From Hymenoscyphus infarciens (lineage: Eukaryota; Ascomycota; Leotiomycetes; Helotiales; Helotiaceae), in the NCBI GenBank assembly GCA_001414345.1, contig LLCB01000501.1, positions 1 through 28,720 of the forward strand: a stretch of DNA of 28,720 nucleotides, in the 5' to 3' direction. This document shows positions 1 through 10,497 of the stretch, in pieces (the stretch's first letter is position 1; each line of letters opens with the position of its first letter). The position numbers were made by a program, and so were the translations under genes. The notes under the pieces were generated by a model. It did not search any database and was not told the origin of the DNA. It saw nothing but the letters and a program-made list of their open reading frames with translations.

Positions 1-285
1 AAACTATTTAGTCTTTATTTAATAGAGACTATTTAGTCTTTATTAAATAAAGACTATAATAATACTAATACTTATAGAGATATAGTCTCTATTTTATAGA
101 GACTATTTAGTCTTTATTTAATAAAGATTTTAATAATACTACGGTTCTAAGAAATATAATATCTATTTAATAGAAACTATTTAGTTTTTATTTAATAAAG
201 ACTATAATAATACTAAAGGTCTTAGAAATATAGTTTCTATTTTATAAAGACTATTTAGCCTTTATTTAATAAAGACTTTAAATAC
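1..285 (-). repeat. Tandem 74-bp palindromic-module array, reverse orientation
   Basis: Four repeats mark the start of the same linker (ag-act/att-ttaataatac type) at 51, 125, 199 and 273, an exact 74-bp period. Each unit holds two 25-bp modules whose 9-base arms are inverted (for example AGTCTTTAT and ATAAAGACT around a 3-base centre), plus a 24-bp linker related to TTCTAAGAGCTTTAGTATTA. The linker reads in the minus direction here, whereas it reads forward in the arrays at 5.4-6.7, 25.1 and 27.5 kb. There are no CA or TG dinucleotides in the block, so it is fully RIP-mutated or was always free of them. It could be a terminal repeat of the unit that follows, or a satellite cut by the window edge. 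Confidence 0.85.
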
Positions 286-1320
286 TCTAGTACTTTCTAC
301 TTATCTAGAATCTAGTAACGAGATAAGAGATAGATAATTATATAGAGGCTATAATTGTTAAACTCTTAAGATTAATAGCTTTAACTTAATATTTCTTACT
401 CTAATACTATAAAGTATTCTAATTTAAATTAAGACTGTTTTCTAAATTTATTCCTGTTACTCCGCTTACTTATAAGCTTAGTAATAGTGCCTTTTTTAGT
501 ATTTATAAGTTATAATATATAATAAAGCTTAAGATATATATTATAAGTAATATTAGATATAGCTACCTAGTAGACGTAGTAGAGTAATATTAGTATAACT
601 TTATATATTATATAAGATTATATTTAAATTTTATTTATTATATCTATTAAGTATAATACTTAAAAGTACTATACTATATCTATAAGCTAACTATAAAAAG
701 GTAACTCTATAAACCTATTATTAGTCTCTTAATTTTATCTTAGAGTAATAGTAAGTAAGCTCTAACTAAAGAAGGGAAAATAAAAGAACTAACAAAACTC
801 TTCTAGCTCTCTTATATTTACTTATATATTTTAGATAATCTCGCTTCTCTTAACTATAAAAGAGACCTAGAGTAATAATAATCTAGTTAAGATAAAAGAA
901 GAGAATAATAAAAGAAAAGATAAAACTTCTCTAAACTCTTTATATTTATATATATAATTTAGATTCTCTTATATCTCTTAATTATAAAAGAGGCTTAGAG
1001 AAGCTAGTTAATATATAGATAAGGAAGATAAAGAGATATTAAAGTATTCTAGGCTACTTATTCTAACTCTATAAGATTATCTTTCTTAATATTATAAACT
1101 ATAATAATTAGAAAAGGCTTTTTAATAAACCTTTTTTTTTAAAAGTAAGATTAAGAGGAATAAACTCTATCTCTTTATAAAGTTACTTATTAGATCTTTT
1201 AAAAGTATTTAAAGTATATTTAAGAGTTATTAATTATAATAAACTAGTAAGAGTAATAGAGACTAGGTTAGAAGCTAGTTTTTAAAGGGTATATAGTCTA
1301 TTAACTAGGGCTAAAGTAGG
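286..1320. other. RIP-mutated intergenic/unassigned tract
   Basis: AT-rich sequence with about four CA/TG dinucleotides per kb (for example near 435, 454 and 487). No reading frame stands out on either strand. The only visible structure is the tandem duplication at 771-1000. The + frame that becomes convincing after 1321 can be followed back to about 1141, but with stop densities no better than chance. Confidence 0.5.
771..1000. repeat. Tandem duplication, about 127-bp period
   Basis: Copy 1 (771-872) and copy 2 (898-1000) align along their length: both run from a purine-rich GAAGRGAA start through CTCTTATATTT-like and TTAGATTCTCTT-like blocks to AACTATAAAAGAG(A/G)C(C/T)TAGAG. Differences are mostly transitions, as expected for two copies mutated independently. 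No reading frame is shared convincingly by the two copies. Confidence 0.6.
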
Positions 1321-2100
1321 CTTATAATATAACTTTATATCTTAAGGTATTTAAGAAGAGAGTTAAGCTTACTTCTTAGTAAACTACTTAACTCTCTCTA
1401 CTTTCTTAAGTTCTTTATTATGTTTTTTTATCTTTTAAAACTAGACTTAACTATAATAATAAGCTAGTAGAAGTTTATATTTAATTCTCTACTTTATAAT
1501 ATTCTTTATAATATAATAAGTATAGTTCTTCTCTAAGTTAAATTTATATAATATAAAAGAATATAAAGTTATTATATAATAATTCTAGAATCCCTTTTTC
1601 CTAAGCTAGAAATAGATATAAAAGGTAAAATTATATAAGATCTATAAAAAGAAGAAGGCTATAGTTCTAAGATTAATATACCTTTTAAAGAAAGTTTTAG
1701 AAATATAGTTAGAATTAGATCTATAGACTAAAACACTACTACTATAAACTAATATTATACTACTATACTATAGTTAGAGAATATAGATAGTTATACTTCT
1801 ATTACTACTCTTAACTTCTATATAAGCAAATACTATATAAATGCTATTAACTAGTTAGATATATCTTTTATTAAGCTTAAGAACGTTAAAAGCTTCCTTA
1901 TTAAATATATATCTAGCTAGTCTCTAAAAGTAATCTATTTTAGGCCTTATAGTCTATATTTCTTTAACTTTAACTTTTTTATCTCTAATAATAAAAGGAG
2001 TAATAGAGCTATCTTATAGAATAAAAGGAAAAGAACCTAGTTTCTAGTTATAGTTTTTTATTTATATAATACTAAGACTATTAAATAAGAATTACTAAGT
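1321..2100 (+). pseudogene. Decayed coding stretch, unidentified product
   Basis: Reading codons from 1321, I count about 16 TAA/TAG in 260 codons, against roughly one in ten for a random frame in this composition. 1381-1440 and 1921-1980 have no stop. If TAR is read as mutated Q/W, the translation is protein-like, for example RPYSLYFFNFNFFISNNKR near 1955-2010, followed by a basic run NKRKRTQ. Start and end are unclear: the same frame fills with stops after about 2220. It converges on the minus-strand remnant at 2833-4560, and both lie in the unit bounded by inverted palindromic arrays (1-285 and 5431 onward), so they may be two genes of one element. No family recognised. Confidence 0.35.
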
Positions 2101-2832
2101 AAAATCTTTACTATTAGCTAGATTTTATTTCTTATATATTTTAAGACATAATTATAGAAGTTCTTATATACTACTATAATACTTTATATCTTATATTACT
2201 TTTAAAATTATATTAAATACTTAAGCTAAATCAAAAACTAAGCTAGGTATTACTCTAAGTTTATTAAAGGTTAATTTATTAGAAGTTAATTTATCTAAAG
2301 TCGATTTAGTAGATAAGAAAGTTAGATTTTAAGTAAACTAATTAAACTTAGGAACTAGAGGGATTATAAATTTAGTATTATTTATAAGATTAAGATAGAT
2401 ATTATTATATAAGTATTAAAAAACAGAGTTACTTTATAGATTAAAAGGATACTTAGATTAATTATTATCTTATTCTTTCTCTTTATTATATATTTAGCTC
2501 TTAAACTCCTTTTTAAATATAACTTTTAAATTCTAAGTAAGACTTAATAGCCTCTTAGTAGATATATCCTCTACTCTCTACTTATTAGTACTAATAGAAA
2601 CTCTAAAATCCTTAAGTATAAACTATAGATTATCTATATTAAACTCTTTACTTAGAGTAAGAGGCTTAGCTTAAAAATTATATAGATTCTAAATCTAATA
2701 ACTAAGACGTAGACTCCTAGTAACTATAGTATTAGTAACTAGAGGATTAAAGGAACGTATATTATATATAACTTCTTAATACTTAAGAGGGGTTTTATAT
2801 ATAATAACTTTAATATTTTTTTAATTATTTTA
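2101..2832. other. Unassigned tract between convergent coding remnants
   Basis: The + frame of the upstream remnant continues here but with up to five stops in 20 codons (2281-2340), so I do not extend the gene. 2461-2520 is stop-free in that frame, which may be chance or the tail of the same gene. No repeats or regulatory signals seen. Confidence 0.4.
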
Positions 2833-4560
2833 TTAAACAATTTTAAAGTTCTTAATTACTAGGTCGTCTTCTAGTATATTAGAAGTATTAGTTTCCTTAA
2901 AAGTCTTAGCTAATACCTTCTTTAAAGCTACCTTCCTTATAGCTGCCTTTCTTAGAGCTGCTTTTCTTAGAGTAATATTATCTTTATTATTTAATATATT
3001 CTTATTATCTAATATATCTTTAATATCTTTACTATTATTATCTTCTAAATCCTCTAAAATAACGTTATTACTATTAGAATACTTTAAAGGAGTATTATTA
3101 TCTAGAAGTAGGGGTTATAGATAATCCTTTATAGTTTTAATATACTTATATTATTAGCTTAAGTTATTATTAGCTATTTTTTAAATAAACTCTATAGTAG
3201 AATTAGATAATAGCTCTATAGAACTAGATACTAAGAGCTTAGTAAGAGATTATAAGTTTAGGTTTAAAGTACTCTTAGAATTCGAAGAGAGCTCTAAGAA
3301 GCTATTAGAATATATTTTATAGTTATTAATTAGTTCTAGTAGTTATTTATTAGCTTAGAAGTTAGTATTAATTAGATATTCTTTAATTAATTCTTATACT
3401 ATTTTAAAAGATTATATATTAGATAGTTAGTATTCTTAACCTATAATTATAGAATTAAAAAGAAGATTTAAATCTTATAAGAGAACTTAGTATTTATTCT
3501 AAAGAACTTAGAGTAAAAGGAAAAACTTACCTATCTCCTTTATCTACTTTATTAATAATTTACGTTTTCTATAAAGTTTTATATTTATAATAATTAAAGA
3601 ATTAAGAGTCTTTAAATTATATAACTCTAAGTTAGAGTTAAAGAGTAACTTAAGTTATATATTAAAAGAGATATTATAATTTATATAGTTAGACTTTTAA
3701 AGAAGTTAGAGTAGGGATTTATAAACAGTTTTTAATAAAGTAGATATAGAATAAGTATCTCTATCTTTTAAGCTTATAGATTATATTAGTAGAGATAGAG
3801 TATTAAATATAATAATAACTTATATACTTATAATAGCTTATAAAGCTAGAGTTAATTATAATTAGTTTTTAAGAATATTATAGTAATTTTCAAATTATAA
3901 GAGACGCTATACTTAAAAGCTTATATTTCTATACTATAAAGCTATAAGTTATATTAATAAAGATAGAGTAAGATATATAATAAATACTTACCTTCTTAAG
4001 ATTAGAGTTAGAGGAGCTAATTTTTAAGATTTTATAGTACTAGTTAAGAATACTAAGATAACGTACTTAGGGCGTGAATTTCTATATAATAAACTTATAG
4101 GATTTATTAGTAAAGGAAAGGTAATAAATACTAGGTTATTCTTCTAAGTAGAAGTTAGGAGTTTAACGCTATTACTATTATATTCCTCTCTTAATAGACT
4201 TAAATTATATAAGTTTACTCTATTAAAAAGGTAGTAATTAAATAGTCTTACTTATATAGTTCCTCTTATAATAATCAAGCTTATATTAGTATTTTCTTTA
4301 TCTAAAAATATTATATACCTCTTTTTTATAAAATCTCCTTTCCCTTCTAGCTTCTTTCTTAACTTAATTAGTTTATATATTAGAAAAGTAATAAGCCCTT
4401 TTTTTAGAAGGCTATTAGTTTTATATAAGTTAGGCTTCTTATACTCTCTTTTCTTATTCCTTATTATTTTTTATATTAAGATATTCTTATTTTTTAGATT
4501 TAGCTTAGATATTTATAGTAGTTAAAATAGCTTATACCTCTTTTTAAGCTTTAAGTATAA
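2833..4560 (-). pseudogene. Large decayed gene, unidentified product
   Basis: Read on the minus strand, this frame carries about 34 TAA/TAG in 555 codons. The best part, 4021-4500, has only four in 160 codons, and 2836-3120 has one in 95. The stop at 2833-2835 ends the open part and is a plausible true terminus. With TAR read as Q, the C-terminal part (about 2880-2990) is a regular basic helix of the type TLRKAALRKAAIRKVALKKV, followed by an acidic ILEDD. The middle (about 4150-4400) is lysine-rich and then hydrophobic. The upstream end is uncertain: stops increase above about 4680. At over 550 codons it is long enough to be a transposase or polyprotein part, but I see no catalytic motif that survives. 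Its neighbour at 1321-2100 is convergent. Confidence 0.5.
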
Positions 4561-5138
4561 TATAAGTAATAATAATCTTTTCTCTAAAAGTAATTATTTT
4601 AATATATTAATTAAATTTAATATTAGTAGATCTACTATTTAATAATATAGTTAGTAATAAGAAGTAAGTAATATACTTAAAAGAAATAGATATTATAGCT
4701 TTACTCTATTCTTCTATAGTATCTATAAATTCTAAATAATTAATTTCCTCTATCTTAGACTCTATAATAGAAGATATTATTAATATAGAAGACTCTTTTA
4801 AGAGCTTAACTATAAGTAGTAATAACTTAGAAAGATTTTCTCTTAATAAAGTTTTATTTCCTATATCTCTCTTATTATCTCCTTCTATAATAGTACTACT
4901 TTTCTTAGTTAAGAGCCTACTTCTATTATATATTTAGGCTTCTTACTTTAATAATAAGAGTAAATCTTAAGAGTAGAAAAGATATTATAAGATTAGAGAA
5001 AAGGATTTATAATATATATAGAAGTAAGCTTTTAGAAGTTAATAACAACTAGACTAGTTTTTCTAGTAATATTTAAGGTAATTTTTAATTTAAGTTTAAG
5101 ATAAGTTATAAGCTTTAATAGTATTATAAAGGGATTAG
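4561..5138. other. Unassigned RIP-mutated tract
   Basis: Possible 5' continuation of the minus-strand remnant up to about 4680, after which stop density rises to chance. Nothing else recognisable. A surviving CAA lies near 5047. Confidence 0.35.
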
Positions 5139-5399
5139 AAGTATAGTTTTAAGTCTTTATCTCTACTATTAATAAGCTTATATTTAAAAGCTAGTATAAT
5201 AATAGAGCGTATAGAAGTAAGGTTATTAGAATAATAGCTAAAGAACGAATTACTATAATATAAAGACTTATTATAGTTAAGGTTTTTAAAAAGAAGATAA
5301 TTAGACTTATTAAAAATATATATTTTAGTATATTAATCTAGAATTAAAGCTATTATAAATTTATTATAAAAAATATTAAGTTAGAGTAATAGTAAGTAG
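5139..5399 (+). pseudogene. Decayed coding remnant with coiled-coil-like end
   Basis: A + frame is stop-free for 31 codons from 5139 to 5231, then carries single TAA/TAG codons that fit Q in an otherwise regular leucine/charged pattern (IERIEVRLLE, then KNELL, KDLL, LDLL). The result looks like a coiled coil. It ends at TAG 5397-5399, about 30 bp before the forward palindromic array at 5431. The stop count is not lower than chance overall (about nine in 87), so the call rests on the heptad-like pattern. It may be the C terminus of a gene in the 286-5430 unit. Confidence 0.25.
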
Positions 5400-5430
5400 A
5401 CCCTGCCTTTAATAAGTAGAAGCTAATTAT

Positions 5431-5571
5431 ACTTTCTATTAAATAAAGACTAAATAGTTTCTATTAAATAAAGACTATAATACTAAGAGCTTTTTAGTAT
5501 AATTATAGTCTCTATTAAATAAGGACTATAGTACTAAGAGCTTAAGTACTAGTATAATACTTTATTAAATA
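5431..5571 (+). repeat. Palindromic-module array, forward, left half
   Basis: Contains TTTCTATTAAATAAAGACT modules and a linker of the TACTAAGAGCTTTTTAGTAT type in forward orientation. It is the same family as 1-285 (reversed there) and 27522-28720. The array breaks at about 5571, where the 981-bp inverted-repeat element begins, and resumes at about 6562. The linker is more diverged here than in the right-hand array. Confidence 0.75.
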
Positions 5572-5575
5572 GGAA

Positions 5576-5599
5576 ACGCTATTCTATAACTAACGTTAG
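5576..5599 (+). repeat. Left terminal inverted repeat
   Basis: 24 bp starting ACGCTATTCTATA; matches the reverse complement of 6533-6556 at 22 positions. It differs by A for G at position 14 and T for C at position 16, the latter in a CpA context. Confidence 0.85.
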
Positions 5600-5700
5600 T
5601 ATAGGTACTATACTAGTGTATAAAATTAGTGAAATTTTAATATATTCACTCTTACTAGAAAACAATCGCTACCACCTTCTTAAAAAAGACTAGTCTCACC

Positions 5701-6420
5701 TAAAAAAGAGGTATAAATAGAGTAAATAAAGCTTATAATAATAACAAATTAATAAACTACGTCTACTCTTTCTTAGTATACTCTTCTACTACTTTTCGTA
5801 AAAGGTTATACTAAAGTCTCTAGTAATCTGCTTATTAACTTCTATCTATACTTCTACCTTTTCTAGTATTCGATTTAACTACGTTCTATCAACTAGTATA
5901 CTATAATTTAGAGTTATTATTAAGAGTAGTAGAATTAAAGGCGTTAACTTAAAAGGTTATATTAATATTAAAGTATTAGTATTAGATTAATATCGAAGTA
6001 TTAGTATTAGATCAAGCGCTTATAAATAGGTATATCTAGCTACTAATTTATAAGTAATCTACTATTTACGTTAAATAAGTAAAAGGCTTAAATTTATTTA
6101 CTTTATTATATAAATTAGAAGTACTTAATCTTAATAAGTAGGTATAGAAGGGTATCTCTTCTACTAGAGAGTCTAGGGAGCTAGCTCTCTAGTAAAAAGA
6201 TAAATACCTTATACTATTACTATTAGAACATGTCTAGAAGTTAGGTAATACCTTAAAAAGGTAAAACTAAGGTTATTCCTACTTTTTAGAGAAGTCGATA
6301 TTTTTATTAGCTTAACTAGTTTAACTAGTTAAGTATATATTTAAGATAAAAGTAACTATTTAAGTTATATTTATAGTTTCTAGAGTATTAGTAATCAGAA
6401 ATATAATAATATATATATAT
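5701..6420 (+). pseudogene. Possible decayed reading frame inside the inverted-repeat element
   Basis: One + frame reads through most of the element's interior, with TAA/TAG where Q would be plausible. 5881-5940 is stop-free, and segments such as KDKYLILLLLEHV (about 6198-6235) look protein-like. Overall stop density is about one in eleven, close to chance, so this could be non-coding. A TATA-like GTATAAATAG at 5710 precedes it. If real, it would be a short cargo or an internally deleted transposase fragment. No family recognised. Confidence 0.2.
5971..6018. repeat. 25-bp tandem repeat, two copies
   Basis: AAGTATTAGTATTAGAT is repeated at 5971 and 5996 with a 25-bp spacing, the second copy diverging at its end (ATCAAGCG for ATTAATATCG). 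It lies inside the inverted-repeat element, and the second copy retains a CA dinucleotide that is TA-type in the first. Confidence 0.7.
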
Positions 6421-6450
6421 AATATAAAAGGGTTTTAGAATGCTTCTAGA

Positions 6451-6500
6451 GTAAATAGAAGGATAAGAGGGTAAATAGAAGAATAAGAGAGTAAATTACG
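6451..6500. repeat. 20-bp subterminal tandem repeat, 2.5 copies
   Basis: Units starting GTAAATAGAAG lie at 6451 and 6471, with a partial GTAAATTACG at 6491, an exact 20-bp period. They sit about 35 bp inside the right terminal inverted repeat, where DNA transposons often carry transposase-binding subterminal repeats. That role is inference. Confidence 0.7.
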
Positions 6501-6532
6501 TAGTAGCGTGCTTAGTAGGCTAGAGACCCCTG

Positions 6533-6556
6533 CTAACGTTGGCTATAGAATAGCGT
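6533..6556 (-). repeat. Right terminal inverted repeat
   Basis: Inverted partner of 5576-5599, and the less mutated of the two ends: it keeps TTGGCT where the left copy has the TA-type version. It is preceded by an unusually GC-rich stretch (6500-6532). Confidence 0.85.
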
Positions 6557-6561
6557 AACTC

Positions 6562-6730
6562 TATTAAATAATAATAAGAGTACTATTCTATTATTTACTA
6601 GTCTCTATTTAATTAAGACTAGATAGTTTCTATTAAATAAAGACTATAATAATAAGTCTATGTATATAATTATAGTTTCTATTAAATAAAGACTATAATA
6701 CTAAGAGTACTAGTACTATTATAGTCTTTC
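6562..6730 (+). repeat. Palindromic-module array, forward, right half
   Basis: Continuation of the array at 5431-5571 after the inserted element. It holds three modules (about 6600, 6628 and 6680) and a linker ACTATAATACTAAGAGTAC. It degenerates at about 6730 (TCTTTCGACTACTC). Confidence 0.75.
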
Positions 6731-6987
6731 GACTACTCTAGAGAGTCTAGGGTTCTGTCTATACTTTTGAGCAAAATCTTTTATACTATTTAAGCTAATT
6801 TAAGAGCTAATTTAATACTTTTAAAATAAGTTTATTAAGTTAGTATAAGTTTAAGACTAAAGTAACTCCGTAGTTATAGAACCTTTATCTTTTATACCTA
6901 CTCTCTCTACTAAAACTAATATACTAATACGTCTACTAAATAATTTATTACTATATCTTTTAATATTAGCTATAACCCTAATTTATC

Positions 6988-7893
6988 GCCTATTATCTAA
7001 TCCTTATAGGCTTAAGAACCTGCTTAAGTTTAGTATTTATATAACCTCTTTACCTTATTTATATTATTTACTTACTAATACTAGTTACTCTTCTTATATA
7101 GTATAATTCTAATATTATAGTATTTAAGAATAGTTCTTACTATTACTTATATCTTATTACTAACCTTAAATACTTAATAAATCCTAGTAATTATGAAATT
7201 AGAGTATTTAATAATTAGAGGTTCTATAAATAAGTAATAACTAGAGACGTACGTCTACTAAGGTTCTTCTTAGATATAGGTCTATATATTAAATACTAGG
7301 TTAATTATTTAAAAGAATATAAAGATAATAGATTCCTTTACTTAGCTAGTAAGATCTTATAAGAAATTAGCCTAGCTTATAATTATTATCCCTCTTTAAG
7401 TAGTAACTATCTAGAATCGATATTACTAAAAGGTAATAGTAATAGCTTAGAATTCGAATTTAAATTCTAAACCCTCTAAAGTATAATTAAGTAAGAGTAT
7501 ATACTTATTTAAATAAGGATAGTTTTAGTAAGCTAGAGTTAGAATAGTTTTTATATATAGGTAGGAATTAAGATAGCTTTTATTTAGATTCTAACTTTAA
7601 ATCTTAAACTACTAGTTAGATACGATTTAAAGAAGAGACTAGTATATATAGATAGAGATAGAGAAAGTACTCTATAATTAAAGTATTATTAAAGAGGACT
7701 ATATTAACTACCTTATACTAAGTTTTAATAGATTTTTAAGAAGCTATTTTTAAGGATTTTAATAATTCTCTCTAATATAGCGTTTAATAGAATACTCTTA
7801 TACTTCTAAGCTAAATTTAATAATTTTAAAAGAAGTCTATTTATACTTTTAACTTAAAATCCTATAGTCTTAAAACTAGAGGTAGTTATTATT
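6988..7893 (+). pseudogene. Decayed gene, unidentified product
   Basis: Reading codons from GCC 6988, the first 160 codons to TAA 7468-7470 contain about six TAA/TAG, well under chance, with a 37-codon stop-free run just before it. The same frame continues to about 7893 with runs of 20-33 codons between stops. Protein-like segments include KYLINPSNYEIRVFNNQRF (about 7165-7220, one stop read as Q) and NYYPSLSSNYLESILLKGNS (about 7381-7440). The N-terminal 50 codons are hydrophobic. No conserved motif recognised. It is the first gene-like remnant to the right of the forward array and faces the minus-strand gene at 8701-10860. Confidence 0.5.
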
Positions 7894-8700
7894 ACTTCTA
7901 ACTAGCTTTAGTAATCTTAGATCTTAACTTATTAATAAATACTATTAAGAATAGCTTAATATAGAGGGTATGTTTATAATAGCTCTTACTAAATATTAAG
8001 AATAACTTTCTAAAGTATTATATAAGCTATTAAAAGCTATAAGTAAAGTAAGAAAAGCACTTACTTTTACTAGCTAGTATTATACCTAAAAATACTTATA
8101 ACTACTATAAATAAGACGTTAATTTATAGATTAAATAAGATAAGAATAAAGAGTTTTTAATAAATTTAATTATATTATATCTAATAGTAATACCTTTTTA
8201 TAATTAACTCTTCTCTATTCTATAAGATAAAGTAATAACCTAGTAATAGATCTACTACTTACTTAATATAACTAGCTATCTATACTACTAAAAGCTAACT
8301 TTCTACTAAGAGAAAAAGAACTTAAAAAGAGAAGATTAAATAATAGACTTTAAAATCCTTTTTAATTAAGAATATTATTTATAAGAATAAAATTATTATT
8401 CTAGATAAATAGTCTTTAACCTTATATAAGAGAAATAGATATATAAAAGAGAAAGCCTAGCTTCTAATTTAATTAAATTAATAATCTTTTTTTCCTATCT
8501 TATACTTCTTAAAACTAGATATTATAACTTAAATATTAAACTATTTAATAAGGTTATTTATAAGATTCCCTTCTTTAATAGTATTTTCTCTACTATTAGT
8601 AATAGTATAGAGAATCTCCTTATTCGTATCTACTATTTAAAAGTAAATTCTAAGTTTAAAGATTAATTATAAGAATAAACTTACTTTTCTACTTTATTTC
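7894..8700. other. Unassigned tract between convergent remnants
   Basis: Stops cluster after about 7893 (several in a row near 7907-7945). No frame, repeat or signal stands out up to the presumed 3' end of the minus-strand gene. Confidence 0.4.
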
Positions 8701-9946
8701 TTAAACTAATAAGATAACTACTTCTTCTATTAATTATTTATTTACTCTAGTTTAGTTATCTTTATTTAAGAAAACTCTAAGTTTTATTATTAAATAATTA
8801 TCCTTACTATCTTTATAGTTAGTTAACTTAAATAAGTAATTAAGTAAAGTATCTAATAGTCTATAATAGATAATATCTTTATCTACTTTACCTTTTAAGC
8901 TTAAGTAAAGAGTAGCTTTCTTTAAATCTATAATAAATTAGCTAGAATTAACCTTAGACTTAGAAGTCTTTAGAATAGATTTATTTCTCTTAGATTTATT
9001 TCTCTTTTTAGATTTAAGAAAAGTATAATTATAGTTTTTAAAAGAATCTAAAAATAACTTTTTAGATATATAAGTATTATAAGAGTTAGAAGAAGAGGAA
9101 CTATTATTCTTAAGCTTAAAAGGTAGTATATTAGTTTTATAAGTTTTAGTAGAATTATTACTTACTTACTCTCTTTTTAATAATACTACTACTATAGATT
9201 TTAAGAGTTTATATATATTACTTATAAAAGTCTTAATCTTTAATAGATTAGATTCTATTAAAAATAGCTTAATTTTAGTAATAATATCTTTAGTTATATT
9301 TTTAGTTAGATTTTAAAAAGCTAAGTTTAAATTAGTTAATATAGCTTTTATAAGATCGGTATTTTAATTAGTAACTTATATTAAGTAGAACTATTTTTAA
9401 TAATATTTATTAAACCTTTAAGTAAATTAATAAGTAATACCTTTTATTTAGTAAAGAGAGAGAGCTTAAAAGTTATAATTTAAGATTTTATATTCTTAAA
9501 AGCCTTCTTTTCTAGAGCTTAGTTATTCTTAATCTTAACTACTCTATCTAGCTACTTATCTATTCTTAGATTTTATATAATACTCTCTTTTATCTTAATA
9601 ATAGTCTTAAAGCCTTTTATCTTAGTTATTAAGTTTCTATATTTATATTAGAGTTTAAGCTAAGTAGTATACTAAAAGGTTTTATAATAGATAGATAATT
9701 TAACTCTAGTATAAAGTAATATCTTTTTAAATATATATCTAAGAGTAATATTAGTATTATTTTTTTTAAAGATATTATACTTTTCTTATATTTTCTTAAA
9801 TATAACTTCTTAAAAGTAATACTATATTATAAAGATCTAGTTCTAAGTACTTATATTATACCTAGTTATATAGCTTTATAGTAAGCGTACTATATCTACT
9901 CTACTCTATATATACTTCTTACTAAGAGCTATAAGTAGTTAGTCTT

Positions 9947-9999
9947 CTTCTAATCTACTATCTTCTAATCTACTATCTTCTAAATTACTATCTTCTAAC
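9947..9999 (-). repeat. 15-bp minisatellite encoding an acidic pentapeptide
   Basis: CTTCTAATCTACTAT and variants start at 9947, 9962, 9977 and 9992, an exact 15-bp period. On the minus strand, in the frame of the surrounding decayed gene, each unit reads L-E-D-S-R or L-E-D-S-N. A period divisible by three inside a stop-poor frame supports past coding. Confidence 0.8.
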
Positions 10000-10433
10000 T
10001 TTATATTATTAGAATTATTATTATTCTCTATCTTAGATCTCTCTTTCTTCTTCTATTTTTCTAGCTTAGCTATAACCTTTTCTATAGCCTTAGTTACTTT
10101 TATATCTTAAGTAATAAAGGAATCTTTAGAGATTACTAAAAGAAGGTATAAGTCTTCTAGTAATAGCTTAAAAAGTTAGTTAGAATTTAGTTATATTTAT
10201 AATACCTAGACCTAGAAATCTTCTTATAATAGTAAGAAGTTATATTAAGCCTTTATAAAATATTAATTTTAGAGCTATATTAGTATAAGGTCTATAATTA
10301 AGATAGTAAAGAATAAGTATTCTTTATTCTCTATATTAAGAAAGAGTATATACTTATCTTTAATAGCTCTCTTAGACTTACTTATAAAGGCTTTAACGTC
10401 TTTAGTATTCTTAAGAGAGTTACTATCTTTATT

Positions 10434-10497
10434 AGCTTTATTTTTAGTAGCTTTAATAGCTTCGGTGGCTTTAGTAGCTTTAGTAGCTTCGTTAACC
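10434..10497 (-). repeat. Short TAGCTTTAG-type repeats encoding Lys/Ala/Thr-rich segment
   Basis: TAGTAGCTTTA-like units recur at 9- to 12-bp steps. In the decayed gene's frame they give an EATKATKATEAIKATK-type segment. GGTGGC near 10468 keeps a TpG that elsewhere would have been mutated. Confidence 0.55.

Larger units (their letters stand above)
5576..6556. mobile_element. 981-bp element with 24-bp terminal inverted repeats
   Basis: The ends 5576-5599 and 6533-6556 are inverted copies matching at 22 of 24 positions: both start ACGCTATTCTATA and end AACGTTAG. The two mismatches are transitions, one of them the CA-to-TA change expected of RIP. The element interrupts a palindromic array. TATTAAATA occurs on both sides (5563-5571 and 6562-6570) and could be a 9-bp target duplication, as in Mutator-like elements, but that string is common in the flanking array, so this is weak. 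Inside are about 17 CA/TG dinucleotides, against 2-4 per kb in many parts of the surroundings, so it has been mutated less. It also holds tandem repeats at 5971-6018 and 6451-6500. At under 1 kb it is probably non-autonomous. Confidence 0.75.

Noticed and set aside
6990..7895. Reverse transcriptase or integrase domain
   Set aside because: No YxDD-like, HHCC or DDE spacing could be recognised even after allowing for CpA-to-TpA changes.
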